From assembly GCF_019977335.1 (NCBI RefSeq), contig NZ_AP024653.1, forward strand, positions 1,116,001-1,180,000: a stretch of DNA of 64,000 nucleotides, given 5' to 3'. The stretch comes from Arthrobacter sp. NicSoilB4 (GTDB lineage Bacteria > Actinomycetota > Actinomycetes > Actinomycetales > Micrococcaceae). The position numbers and the translations under genes are program-made. Under the pieces are notes generated by a model. That model did no database searches. It saw only the letters and a program-made list of their open reading frames with translations, and was not told where the DNA came from. Positions 32,266 to 40,405 of the stretch are shown here, in pieces. The first letter of the stretch is position 1; each line of letters starts with the position of its first letter.

Positions 32266-34950
32266 CTATACCTCGTTCTTGTCGAGCAGTTCCGGGGTGG
32301 CGGCGCGGACCGGGATGGAAGAACCGATCAGGACCTTCCCTTTCTCTTCCGCCGTGGCGGGGCGCATCTGGCCGCGCTCGTCCGGGACGAAGGAGATGGA
32401 GTCGTCCTTCTGGTCCGGGGCGTTGACGAAGGAGCGGAACCGGCGCAGGCGCTCAGGATCCTTCAGCGTGTCGGCCCATTCGTCGACGTACGTGTCCACA
32501 TGCTTGGCCATGGCGGCCTCGAGGTCCGCGGCGATGCCGAGGGTATCGTGCACCACCACGTCCTCGACGTGTTTGATGCCGCCGTCGAGCTCCTCCTGCC
32601 ACCGCGCGGTGCGCTGCAGGCGGTCGGCCGTGCGGATGTAGTACATGAAGTAGCGGTCGATGTACTTGAGCAGCGTCTCGTCGTCGAGGTCCTTGGCCAG
32701 CAGCTGGGCATGCGCCGGGGTGGCGCCGCCGTTGCCGCCGACGTACAGGTTCCAACCGTCCGCGGTGGCGATCACGCCGACATCCTTGCCGCGGGCCTCG
32801 GCGCATTCGCGGGCACAGCCGGAGACACCCATCTTCAGTTTGTGCGGGCTGCGGAGGCCGCGGTAGCGCAGTTCCAGCTGGATGGCCATGGCCACCGAAT
32901 CCTGGACGCCGAAGCGGCACCACGTGGAGCCGACGCAGGACTTCACCGTGCGCAGGCTCTTGCCGTAGGCCTGGCCGGATTCGAATCCGGCGTCCACCAG
33001 CAGTTTCCAGATTTCCGGGAGCTGCTCCAGCCGGGCGCCGAACATGTCGATCCGCTGGCCGCCGGTGATCTTGGTGTAGAGGCCGTACTGCTCGGCGACG
33101 GCGGCGATGACGCCGAGCTTCTTCGGGGTGATCTCACCGCCGGCGATGCGGGGGACCACCGAGTAGGTGCCATCCTTTTGCATGTTGGCCAGGGCGCGGT
33201 CGTTGGTGTCCTGCAGGGTGCCGCGGCCGGCGTCCAGGACGTAGGCGCTGTTCTGGCTGGCCAGGATGTTGGCGATGGTCGGCTTGCAGATGTCGCAGCC
33301 GGAACCGGTGCCGTACTTGGCCATGACCTCCTCGAAGGAGGCCAGTTCCAGGACGCGGATGGTTTCGAAAAGTTCCTGGCGGGACAGCTCGATGTGCTCG
33401 CAGAGCGCCTTGGAGACCTCGACGCCGGACTTGGTCAGCTCGGTTTCCAGCAGCTTCTTGAGCATCGGCACGCAGGATCCGCAGCTGGTTCCGGCGCGCG
33501 TGCAGCCCTTGAGCTCGCCGAGCTCCTGGACCGGGGCGTTTCCGTCGCAGGCGCCGCAGCCGTTGACGGCGTCGCGGATAGATCCGGCGGCCACGTTGTT
33601 GCAGGAGCACAGGATGGCATCGTCCGGCAGTTCCGTTTCCGGGGCCTCGCCGCCCCCGGCAGCGGTGAGGTAGGCGCCGGGTTCGGCGGCGAGTTCGCGG
33701 CCCAGCATGGGGCGCAGGGACGTGTACGGGGTCGCGTCGCCGACGAAGATGCCGCCGAGGAGGGTTTTGGCGTCGTCCGTGGTGACGATCTTCTGGTAGA
33801 CGCCGCGGGCCGGGTCGGCGTAGACGATTTCCAGTGCGTGCTCGGTCCGGGCGAAGGCGTCTCCGAAGCTGGCGACGTCGACGCCGGAGAGCTTGAGTTT
33901 GGTGGCGGTGTCGAAGCCCGGGAAGGTCGCGTCGCCGCCGTGCAGCCGGTCCGCGACGATCTCCGCCATGGTGTTGGCGGGGGCCACCAGGCCCAGGCAC
34001 ATGCCGCCGAAGTTGGCGACCTCGCCGATCGCCCAGATGCCGGGAACCTCCGTGGAGCAGTCGTCGGAGATGACGACGCCGCCGCGCGGGCCGAGCTGGA
34101 ACTGCTGCACTCCCTTTTGCCCATCCGGGCCATCCGCGGCGCGGAACAGCTCGTCGCGGGGCTTCACGCCGATAGCGACGATCACCAGGTCGGCATCGAT
34201 GATGCGGCCGTCGGCCATCAGCACCCCGGTGACCTGGCCGTCGTCGTCGGAGAGGACCTCGGAGGGGAACACGCCGCCGTGGACGGTGAAGCCCTTGGCC
34301 TCGATGAGACGGCCGAGGGCCTGCCCGGCGCCCTCGTCCAGCTGGGTGTTCATGAGCCAGGGGGAGCCGTTGATGACAACAGGGGTGGCGCCGAGCTGCT
34401 CGGTGCCGGCCGCGGATTCAAGTCCCAGCAGCCCGCCGCCGATGGTGACGGCGGTGACCTTGCGGCCCAGCTTCTCCGTCAGTTCCGTGATCGCCTTGTT
34501 GATGGCCCAGACATCTTCCAGCGTGCGGTACACATGGGTGAGCTCGGATCCCGGGATCGGCAGGCGGGCGGCGTCGGAGCCCGTGGCGACCACAAGTTCG
34601 TCATACGGGTAGAGGGTGCCGGCGGCGGTGGTGACAGTCTTGCCCGCGGTGTCGATGCCGGTGACGCGCTCGCCGGTCTGCAGCGAGAGCGCCGCGTGGT
34701 CCCACATTGAGGCGGTGCCGAGGGTGAGGTCGACGTCGGAGTCGGTGAGGGCTTTGCTCAATGCGACGCGGTCGTAGGGGAGGTGGGCTTCCTCGGTGAG
34801 GACGGTGACGTGCCAGCCGTCCAGGCCCCGGGCGTGCATGGCATCGGCGAAACGGTGGGCCGCAGGGCCGCCTCCGGCAACCACGATGCGGCGCCGTGAA
34901 GGTGCGCGCTCTGCGCCCTGGTTCTGGGGGCTTGAAGTCTGTCCGGTCAC
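32266..34950 (-). CDS. nirB: NAD(P)H-dependent assimilatory nitrite reductase, large subunit
   Basis: NirB reduces nitrite to ammonium with six electrons, using FAD, Fe-S clusters and sirohaem. From the GTG at 34950 (AAAGG upstream) it has 894 residues. Order of domains: FAD/NAD oxidoreductase (about 18-415; VVAGGGPAAHRF and GGGLLGLESAAG), a BFD-like [2Fe-2S] domain starting near 446 (CSCNN, CGACD, SCGSC), a second cysteine-rich stretch (GSGCDICKPT) and the nitrite/sulfite reductase core with the sirohaem-[4Fe-4S] cysteines in SCVGSTWCRFG (about 669-679) and GCARECAE (about 708-715). It is first in the nirB-cobA-hemD operon. The small subunit gene nirD is not downstream but divergent. Confidence 0.96.
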   Translation of the reverse strand: MTGQTSSPQNQGAERAPSRRRIVVAGGGPAAHRFADAMHARGLDGWHVTVLTEEAHLPYDRVALSKALTDSDVDLTLGTASMWDHAALSLQTGERVTGIDTAGKTVTTAAGTLYPYDELVVATGSDAARLPIPGSELTHVYRTLEDVWAINKAITELTEKLGRKVTAVTIGGGLLGLESAAGTEQLGATPVVINGSPWLMNTQLDEGAGQALGRLIEAKGFTVHGGVFPSEVLSDDDGQVTGVLMADGRIIDADLVIVAIGVKPRDELFRAADGPDGQKGVQQFQLGPRGGVVISDDCSTEVPGIWAIGEVANFGGMCLGLVAPANTMAEIVADRLHGGDATFPGFDTATKLKLSGVDVASFGDAFARTEHALEIVYADPARGVYQKIVTTDDAKTLLGGIFVGDATPYTSLRPMLGRELAAEPGAYLTAAGGGEAPETELPDDAILCSCNNVAAGSIRDAVNGCGACDGNAPVQELGELKGCTRAGTSCGSCVPMLKKLLETELTKSGVEVSKALCEHIELSRQELFETIRVLELASFEEVMAKYGTGSGCDICKPTIANILASQNSAYVLDAGRGTLQDTNDRALANMQKDGTYSVVPRIAGGEITPKKLGVIAAVAEQYGLYTKITGGQRIDMFGARLEQLPEIWKLLVDAGFESGQAYGKSLRTVKSCVGSTWCRFGVQDSVAMAIQLELRYRGLRSPHKLKMGVSGCARECAEARGKDVGVIATADGWNLYVGGNGGATPAHAQLLAKDLDDETLLKYIDRYFMYYIRTADRLQRTARWQEELDGGIKHVEDVVVHDTLGIAADLEAAMAKHVDTYVDEWADTLKDPERLRRFRSFVNAPDQKDDSISFVPDERGQMRPATAEEKGKVLIGSSIPVRAATPELLDKNEV

Positions 34951-35029
34951 TGTGGGCCTTTCGCATGGGCCGCAGTCGGTGCTCTGCGACCTTCTCAATC
35001 GAAGTGTCCCTCCAGACTAGGCAGGCGCA

Positions 35030-35067
35030 GTTTCGCTTCAGTTTCCCTTTTGTTTCGTGATCTTAAC
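35030..35067. promoter_or_regulatory. GlnR-type box between nirB and nirD
   Basis: Four five-base half-sites recur every 11 bases in the 269-bp spacer: GTTTC (35030-35034), GTTTC (35041-35045), GTTTC (35052-35056) and TTAAC (35063-35067). This matches the spacing and wording of actinobacterial GlnR boxes (GTNAC-n6-GAAAC repeats, read on the opposite strand). It lies about 80 bases from the nirB start and 150 from nirD, so one box could control both. Confidence 0.65.
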
Positions 35068-35219
35068 TTCTGCATCACGAACGCATTTCCGGCCGTGTGA
35101 GGTCTCTTTTACCCGCCGGACACATTCACTGCATGCCGACGAAACACCCCGGGCCTAGCTTGGATATGTGGCCGCAGGAGCGCCTGAGCCCGCTAGAGAT
35201 GGATCAGAAAGGGGCCGAA

Positions 35220-35597
35220 ATGACTGCCGTACTTGAGAGCGCAGCACGGAGCTTTGTTGAACACCCCAGCTATGGGACCGGCTGGCACCGCGTGTGCGCC
35301 GTGGAGGACCTGGAACCGGCCTGGGGCGAGGCCGCGCTGATCGCCGGCCGCCAGGTGGCCTTGTTCCGCACGGTGTCCGGTGAGGTTTACGCCGTCGCCC
35401 AGGAGGACCCGGCCACCGGGGCGCACGTGATGGCCCGCGGCATCACCGGGTCCCGCGGCCAGCGCCCGACGGTCGCCTCGCCGCTGCACAAAGAGGTCTA
35501 TGACCTGGGCACGGGGGAGTGCCTGGGCACTCCGGAACTCCGGCTCCAAACCTTCGGTACCCGGATTGTGGGCGGGTACATTGAGGTCGAGCTCTAG
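35220..35597 (+). CDS. nirD: Nitrite reductase small subunit
   Basis: NirD is the small Rieske-fold partner of NirB. The 125-residue protein begins with HRVCAVEDLEPAWGEAALI and contains ITGSRGQRPTVASPLHKEVYDLGTG, the beta-barrel core of the family; the Cys-His cluster ligands of true Rieske proteins are missing, as expected for NirD. The ATG at 35220 has AAAGGGG upstream; in-frame ATGs from 35097 onward lead only through unconserved sequence and overlap the promoter region. It is transcribed away from nirB, an unusual arrangement since the two are commonly one operon, and converges with the sugar mutase gene. Confidence 0.92.
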   Translation: MTAVLESAARSFVEHPSYGTGWHRVCAVEDLEPAWGEAALIAGRQVALFRTVSGEVYAVAQEDPATGAHVMARGITGSRGQRPTVASPLHKEVYDLGTGECLGTPELRLQTFGTRIVGGYIEVEL

Positions 35598-35613
35598 TAG
35601 CTGAACCCGGGAG

Positions 35614-37374
35614 TTACAGCCCCAGCGCCTCGCGGACGTCCGCCAGGACGCCGTCGAGCGCCGCGCGTGCCTCAAGCCGCGCCGCGGGCAGTTCGGCGGC
35701 CGACTCGACGTTGCGGATGACCTCCAGGTAGCACTTGAGCTTGGGCTCGGTCCCGCTGGGGCGGATGATGATGCGGCTGAGGTCCTTCGTGAGGTACAGC
35801 AGGCCGTCGGTGGGCGGGAGCTGTGCGCTGCCCTCGGCGAGGTCAGTGGCGGTTTCAACGGCGGAGCCGCCAAAGGATTCCGGCGGGCTGACGCGCAGCC
35901 GGTTCATCATGGCGTCCAGCAGGCCCAAGTCCGCGACCCGGATGCTCAGCTGGTCGCTCGCGTGCAGTCCGTGCACGAGGTACAGCTCGTCGAGGGTGTC
36001 GAAGATGGACTTGCCGTCGGCTTTCGCCGCTGCCGCCAACTCCGCGATCAGCACGGCCGCGGAGATCCCGTCCTTGTCGCGGACCAGGGAGGGCGCGACG
36101 CAGTAGCCCAGCGCCTCCTCATAGCCGTACAGCAGCCCGGGAACACGGGCAATCCACTTGAAGCCGGTGAGGGTTTCCTCATGGGTGTAGCCCGCAGCCG
36201 CCGCGATCCGCGCGAGCAGCCGCGAGGACACGATCGAATTCGCGAACACTCCTGCGGCGGTTTCCCCGCCGCCACTGCCGCGGCCTCCGCCGGCGGCCAG
36301 TCGCGCCACGACGTGCGCACCGAGCAGGGCACCCACCTCGTCGCCGCGCAGCATGCGCCAGGCGCCGGTGTCCGGATCCTTCGCGGCAACCGCGGCGCGG
36401 TCGGCGTCGGGGTCATTGGCGATCACGATGTCCGCGTCCACCCGGGCGGCGGTTTCGAGGGCCAGGTCCAGAGCGCCGGGTTCCTCGGGGTTCGGGAAAT
36501 TCACCGTGGGGAAGTCGGGGTCCGGTTCGGCCTGCTCGCTCACCAGGGTGACGTCGGCAAAACCGGCCGCGTGCAGCACCGCAACGGCGGTCTCGCCGCC
36601 CACACCGTGCATGGGGGTCAGGACGATCTTGAGGTCGCGGGCCGGGAAATGCTCCGGTGCGGCCAGCGCCGCGACGGCCGCCTCGTAGTCGGCAGCGATG
36701 GACGGGTCCAGGACAGTCCACCCCGCAGTGGCCAGGGCGATGCCGGAGAGCTCACCGACCGCGTCGATCCTCGCGGCGATCAGGGCGTCGTACGGCGCCA
36801 CGATCTGCGCCCCGCGTCCGCTCTCCTCGACGGCATGCCGGCCCAGGTAGACCTTGTAGCCGTTGTCCTGCGGCGGGTTGTGGCTGGCCGTGACCATGAC
36901 GCCGCCGTCGCACTCCAGCGCCCGCACGGCATAGGCGAGCAGCGGGGTGGGCAGGGCGGACGGCATCAGGAACGTCTCGACGCCGGCGGCGGTGAGGATC
37001 GCCGCGGTCTCTTCCGCGAAGATGTCGGAGTTGTAGCGGGCGTCGTAGCCGACGACGGCGCGCGGCCGGGTGCGGGGGGCGGCCTGCGCGACGGCGTCAG
37101 TCAGGAAGGCTGTGAACCCGGCGGCGGCGCGGCGCACCACCACACGGTTCATCCGGTTCGGGCCGGGGCCGAGGGGTGCCCGCAGGCCTGCCGTGCCGAA
37201 CTGCAGGGTCCCGCTGAAGCTGTCGGCGAGCTCCTGGCGGGCCGCGGCGGTGCCGTCTCCGGCGAGCCGGACCAGTTCGGTCAGGGCGGCAGCGGTGGCG
37301 GGATCCGGGTCCTGGGCGGCCCAGGTGCGGGCTTCGCTCAGCAGGCGGGTGAGTTCGGCATCAGAAGACGTCAT
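35614..37374 (-). CDS. Phospho-sugar mutase (phosphoglucomutase/phosphomannomutase family)
   Basis: Members of this family interconvert 1- and 6-phosphosugars through a phosphoserine intermediate. The 586-residue protein has the catalytic serine loop GVMVTASHNPPQDNGYKVYL (about 146-165, Ser in TASHN), the metal loop DPDADRAAV (about 316-324), the sugar loop GDEVGALL and the phosphate-binding loop IRPSGTEPKLK near the C-terminus. The size and early motif GTAGLRAPLG fit the PgcA/ManB-like long form. The start at 37374 is supported by a TAGTTT hexamer seven bases upstream; an ATG 45 bases earlier overlaps that element. Glucose versus mannose specificity cannot be read. Confidence 0.92.
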   Translation of the reverse strand: MTSSDAELTRLLSEARTWAAQDPDPATAAALTELVRLAGDGTAAARQELADSFSGTLQFGTAGLRAPLGPGPNRMNRVVVRRAAAGFTAFLTDAVAQAAPRTRPRAVVGYDARYNSDIFAEETAAILTAAGVETFLMPSALPTPLLAYAVRALECDGGVMVTASHNPPQDNGYKVYLGRHAVEESGRGAQIVAPYDALIAARIDAVGELSGIALATAGWTVLDPSIAADYEAAVAALAAPEHFPARDLKIVLTPMHGVGGETAVAVLHAAGFADVTLVSEQAEPDPDFPTVNFPNPEEPGALDLALETAARVDADIVIANDPDADRAAVAAKDPDTGAWRMLRGDEVGALLGAHVVARLAAGGGRGSGGGETAAGVFANSIVSSRLLARIAAAAGYTHEETLTGFKWIARVPGLLYGYEEALGYCVAPSLVRDKDGISAAVLIAELAAAAKADGKSIFDTLDELYLVHGLHASDQLSIRVADLGLLDAMMNRLRVSPPESFGGSAVETATDLAEGSAQLPPTDGLLYLTKDLSRIIIRPSGTEPKLKCYLEVIRNVESAAELPAARLEARAALDGVLADVREALGL

Positions 37375-37381
37375 AGGAACC

Positions 37382-37387
37382 AAACTA
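37382..37387 (-). promoter_or_regulatory. -10 hexamer TAGTTT for leaderless mutase mRNA
   Basis: On the minus strand TAGTTT is followed by seven bases and then the ATG at 37374. No Shine-Dalgarno sequence is present. No clear -35. Confidence 0.4.
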
Positions 37388-37467
37388 GCGCCATTCGCCG
37401 CGGATGCCTCCCCCGACAAGCGAGTGCGCGCCTTACAGATAGATCACAGCCGTCTGCACGCCAGCCC

Positions 37468-37497
37468 TTGACAGCGATTTTTCCGGACACGTAGCGT
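37468..37497 (+). promoter_or_regulatory. SigA-type promoter for a leaderless Rrf2 gene
   Basis: A perfect -35 TTGACA (37468-37473) is followed after 18 bases by TAGCGT (37492-37497). Seven bases later comes the ATG at 37505, so transcription would start at the start codon. This is the clearest complete promoter in the window. Confidence 0.65.
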
Positions 37498-37504
37498 CTG
37501 GAAT

Positions 37505-37990
37505 ATGAAGATGGGCCGTGGGGTGGAGTGGGCCGTGCACAGTTGCGTCAATATGGCGTGGACACCGGCCGGAGAGGCAGTCAACAGTGCCCGGCTGGCG
37601 GAGTACTACAAGCTCCCTGGGGCATATCTCAACAAACAGCTCCAGGCTCTGGTCCGCGCCGGGATCCTCGGCTCCGTCTCCGGCCCGCGCGGCGGGTTCC
37701 ATCTGGCGCGCAGGCCGGAAAATGTGACGGTTCTTGATATTGTCCTGGCCCTTGAGGGCCCCGACCCCGTGTTCCGCTGCGAAGGCATCCAGGGCAACGT
37801 CCCGGATGCCGACTCGCAGGTGAACTTCGTCCGGACCTGCCTGATCTCCCAGACCATGCGCCAGGCGGAACTCGCCTGGCGGCAGGCACTGGCCCGGCAG
37901 ACCATTGCCGGGATCGCGGACTCGATGGAACGGCGCTTCCCGCAGGACAAGGAGAAAGCCGTGCGCTATCTCGCGCCGCCGGGGAGCTAA
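37505..37990 (+). CDS. Rrf2 family transcriptional regulator
   Basis: Rrf2 proteins (IscR, NsrR, CymR) are dimeric winged-helix regulators, many of which sense iron or NO through an Fe-S cluster. This 161-residue protein has the family's start (MGRGVEWAVHSCVNMAW), the recognition region (NSARLAEYYKLPGAYLNKQL) and the wing GSVSGPRGGFHLARRPENVT. In the sensor segment only two cysteines are present (FRCEGIQG and VRTCLIS, 21 residues apart) instead of the three typical for IscR/NsrR. Whether it holds a cluster is therefore uncertain. It is divergent from the sugar mutase and convergent with pnp; a target is not apparent. Confidence 0.9.
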   Translation: MKMGRGVEWAVHSCVNMAWTPAGEAVNSARLAEYYKLPGAYLNKQLQALVRAGILGSVSGPRGGFHLARRPENVTVLDIVLALEGPDPVFRCEGIQGNVPDADSQVNFVRTCLISQTMRQAELAWRQALARQTIAGIADSMERRFPQDKEKAVRYLAPPGS

Positions 37991-38020
37991 GGCCGGAGCC
38001 AGGTTTTCACGGCAAAGGCC

Positions 38021-38839
38021 CTAGAGCTTAGCGATGATCTCCGCGAGCAGCCTGGAAATGCGCGCGCCCGCGGCCTGGCCGGCTTCGAGGACTTCCTCAT
38101 GGCTCAGCGGCACCGGGCTGATGCCGGCGGCGAGGTTGGTCACGAGCGAAATGCCGAAGACCTCCATGCCCGCGTGGCGGCCGGCGATGGCCTCGAGCGC
38201 GGTGGACATGCCCACCAGGTCCGCGCCGATCCGCTTGGCGTACTGCACCTCGGCAGGGGTTTCGTAGTGCGGGCCAGTGAACTGCGCGTAGACACCTTCG
38301 TCCAGCGAGGGATCAACTTCGCGGGCCAGGCCGCGGATCCGCGAGGAGTACAGGTCGGTGAGGTCCACGAAGGTGGCGCCTTCGAGCGGTGAGGTGGCGG
38401 TGAGGTTGATGTGGTCGCTGATCAGCACGGGGGTGCCGGGCGTCCAATCCTCGTTGAGGCCGCCGCAGCCGTTGGTCAGGACCAGGGTCTTGCAGCCGGC
38501 CGCCGCGGCGGTGCGCACGCCGTGGACGACGGCGCGGACCCCCTTGCCCTCGTAGTAGTGGGTGCGTGCGCCAAGGACCAGGGCGCGTTTGCCCTCCTTG
38601 GTCAGCACGGAGCGGATGGTGCCGACGTGGCCCACCACCGAGGGGGAGGAGAAGCCGGGGACTTCATCCGCGGAGAGGGTCGCCGTGGTCTCGCCGATCA
38701 GTTCGGCGGCGTCGCCCCAGCCCGAGCCGAGCACCAGGGCGACGTCGTGCGCGTCGACGCCTGTCTCCTCGGCGATGTAGTCGGCAGCGGCGCGGGCGGC
38801 GTCGAAGGGATCAGTGTTCAGGAATTCTGTTGTACTCAC
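38021..38839 (-). CDS. Purine-nucleoside phosphorylase
   Basis: This enzyme splits purine nucleosides with phosphate into base and ribose-1-phosphate. The 272-residue length and motifs fit the trimeric (PNP/MTAP) class: LVLGSGWGDAAELIG (phosphate-binding region, about 35-49), GARTHYYEGKG (about 90-100), LVLTNGCGGLNEDWTPG (about 118-134) and VGMSTALEAIAGRHAGMEV (about 202-220). GTG at 38839 lies six bases after TAACTT on the minus strand, pointing to a leaderless transcript. The lpdA-like gene diverges from it. Confidence 0.94.
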   Translation of the reverse strand: MSTTEFLNTDPFDAARAAADYIAEETGVDAHDVALVLGSGWGDAAELIGETTATLSADEVPGFSSPSVVGHVGTIRSVLTKEGKRALVLGARTHYYEGKGVRAVVHGVRTAAAAGCKTLVLTNGCGGLNEDWTPGTPVLISDHINLTATSPLEGATFVDLTDLYSSRIRGLAREVDPSLDEGVYAQFTGPHYETPAEVQYAKRIGADLVGMSTALEAIAGRHAGMEVFGISLVTNLAAGISPVPLSHEEVLEAGQAAGARISRLLAEIIAKL

Positions 38840-38845
38840 CGGTAC

Positions 38846-38851
38846 AAGTTA
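38846..38851 (-). promoter_or_regulatory. -10 hexamer TAACTT for leaderless PNP mRNA
   Basis: On the minus strand TAACTT is followed by six bases (GTACCG) and then the GTG start at 38839, without a ribosome-binding site. The -35 region is poor. Confidence 0.45.
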
Positions 38852-38919
38852 TCCTGCCGGCGGCGTGCTGCCCAGCAACGGCGTGCGTGCGGGGTCGGCT
38901 GTGGTGCGGGCCCGGATTC

Positions 38920-38949
38920 TTGGTGGTGCCGGTCCGGATGGTGGACAAT
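38920..38949 (+). promoter_or_regulatory. Promoter for a leaderless lpdA-like gene
   Basis: GACAAT (38944-38949) lies eight bases before the GTG at 38958. TTGGTG (38920-38925) at 18 bases spacing may be the -35. No Shine-Dalgarno sequence is seen. Confidence 0.45.
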
Positions 38950-38957
38950 GGACGATT

Positions 38958-40373
38958 GTGACTACGCATCCCGATTTCAGCTCACCCCGCATCGCAATCC
39001 TGGGCGGAGGGCCCGGCGGCTACGAAGCCGCCATGGTCGCCGCCTCACTGGGCGCGAAGGTCACCATCATCGAACGGGCGGGGCTCGGCGGCTCCGCGGT
39101 ACTGACCGACGTCGTGCCGTCCAAGACCCTGATCGCGACGGCGGACCTGATGACCCGCGTCGGCGAGGCCGGCGAGCTCGGCGTCAAGTTCGACCTCGAC
39201 GGCGGCGACTGCACACCGACGATGCGCGCGGACCTCAAGCACATCAACGACCGCCTGCTGCGGCTGGCCCGGCAGCAGTCCGCCGACATCCAGAAGGGCC
39301 TGGAGAACCAGGACGTACGGATCCTGCTCGGCTCCGGCAGGATGCTGGACAACCACACCATTGAGGTCCTCACGGCGGACGGCATCGAAATCATCGAGGC
39401 GGACGCGATCCTGCTGGCTGTCGGCGCCCACCCGCGCGAGCTGCCCACCGCCCGCCCGGACGGCGTCCGGATCCTCAACTGGGCGCAGATCTACGACATG
39501 GACGAGCTCCCCGAGGACCTGATCGTCGTCGGCTCCGGCGTGACCGGCGCGGAATTCGCCTCCGCCTACAACGGCCTCGGTTCCAAGGTCACCCTGATTT
39601 CCAGCCGCGACCGGGTGCTGCCCGGCTCGGACACCGACGCCGCCGAGGTCCTCGAGGGCGTCTTCGAACGCCGCGGCGTCAAGGTTCTCTCCCGTGCCCG
39701 CGCCGAGACCGTGGAGCGCACCGACGACGGCGTCATCGTCACGCTCGGCGACGGCTCCCAGGTCACCGGGAGCCACTGCCTGGTCGCCGTCGGCTCCATC
39801 CCCAACACCGCCGGGATCGGCCTCGAGGAGGCCGGCGTGGCGCTCACCGAGAGCGGGCACATTAAGGTCGACGGCGTCTCCCGCACCACCGCGCCGAACA
39901 TCTACGCCGCCGGCGACTGCACCGGGGTGCTGGCGCTCGCATCCGTGGCCGCCATGCAGGGCCGGATCGCGATCGCCCACTTCCTGGGCGACAGTGTCAC
40001 CCCGCTGAAGCTGCACCAGGTCGCGTCCAACATCTTCACCTCGCCCGAGATCGCGAACGTAGGCGTCTCCGAGGCCGAGATCGATTCCGGCAAGTACCAG
40101 GCCGACGTCGTGAAGCTCTCGCTGCGCAGCAACGCCCGCGCCAAAATGCGCAACCACCGGGACGGCTTTATCAAGATCTTCGCCCGCAAGGGCTCCGGCA
40201 CCGTGATCGGCGGCGTGGTGGTGGGTCCGAACGCCTCCGAGCTGATCTTCGCGATCTCCCTGGCGGTCACCCAGAAGCTGCACGTCGACGACGTCGCCAG
40301 TACCTTCACCGTTTACCCGTCGCTGAGCGGTTCGATCTCCGAGGCTGCCCGGCGCCTGCACGTCCACATGTAG
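38958..40373 (+). CDS. lpdA: NAD(P)H-quinone dehydrogenase, LpdA (Rv3303c) type
   Basis: This 471-residue flavoprotein has the fold of the dihydrolipoamide dehydrogenase family: FAD motif ILGGGPGGYEAAMVA (about 14-28), second Rossmann motif LIVVGSGVTGAEFASAY (about 188-204), flavin motif NIYAAGDCTG (about 314-323) and a C-terminal interface domain. The redox-active CxxxxC pair is absent: the position reads GLGGSAVLTDVVPSKTLI. That rules out a true lipoamide dehydrogenase and fits mycobacterial LpdA, which reduces quinones with NAD(P)H. The GTG at 38958 is chosen for the conserved N-terminus and the promoter spacing; an upstream frame to 38814 runs into the pnp gene region. Confidence 0.88.
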   Translation: MTTHPDFSSPRIAILGGGPGGYEAAMVAASLGAKVTIIERAGLGGSAVLTDVVPSKTLIATADLMTRVGEAGELGVKFDLDGGDCTPTMRADLKHINDRLLRLARQQSADIQKGLENQDVRILLGSGRMLDNHTIEVLTADGIEIIEADAILLAVGAHPRELPTARPDGVRILNWAQIYDMDELPEDLIVVGSGVTGAEFASAYNGLGSKVTLISSRDRVLPGSDTDAAEVLEGVFERRGVKVLSRARAETVERTDDGVIVTLGDGSQVTGSHCLVAVGSIPNTAGIGLEEAGVALTESGHIKVDGVSRTTAPNIYAAGDCTGVLALASVAAMQGRIAIAHFLGDSVTPLKLHQVASNIFTSPEIANVGVSEAEIDSGKYQADVVKLSLRSNARAKMRNHRDGFIKIFARKGSGTVIGGVVVGPNASELIFAISLAVTQKLHVDDVASTFTVYPSLSGSISEAARRLHVHM

Positions 40374-40405
40374 CAAACATAGGCAGCACAACGGAGGCCG
40401 GAGCC

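Noticed and set aside
35097-35219. Upstream ATG starts for nirD
   Set aside because: The extra 41 residues are not conserved-looking and overlap the promoter spacer; the ATG at 35220 has a clear ribosome-binding site and matches the normal NirD length.
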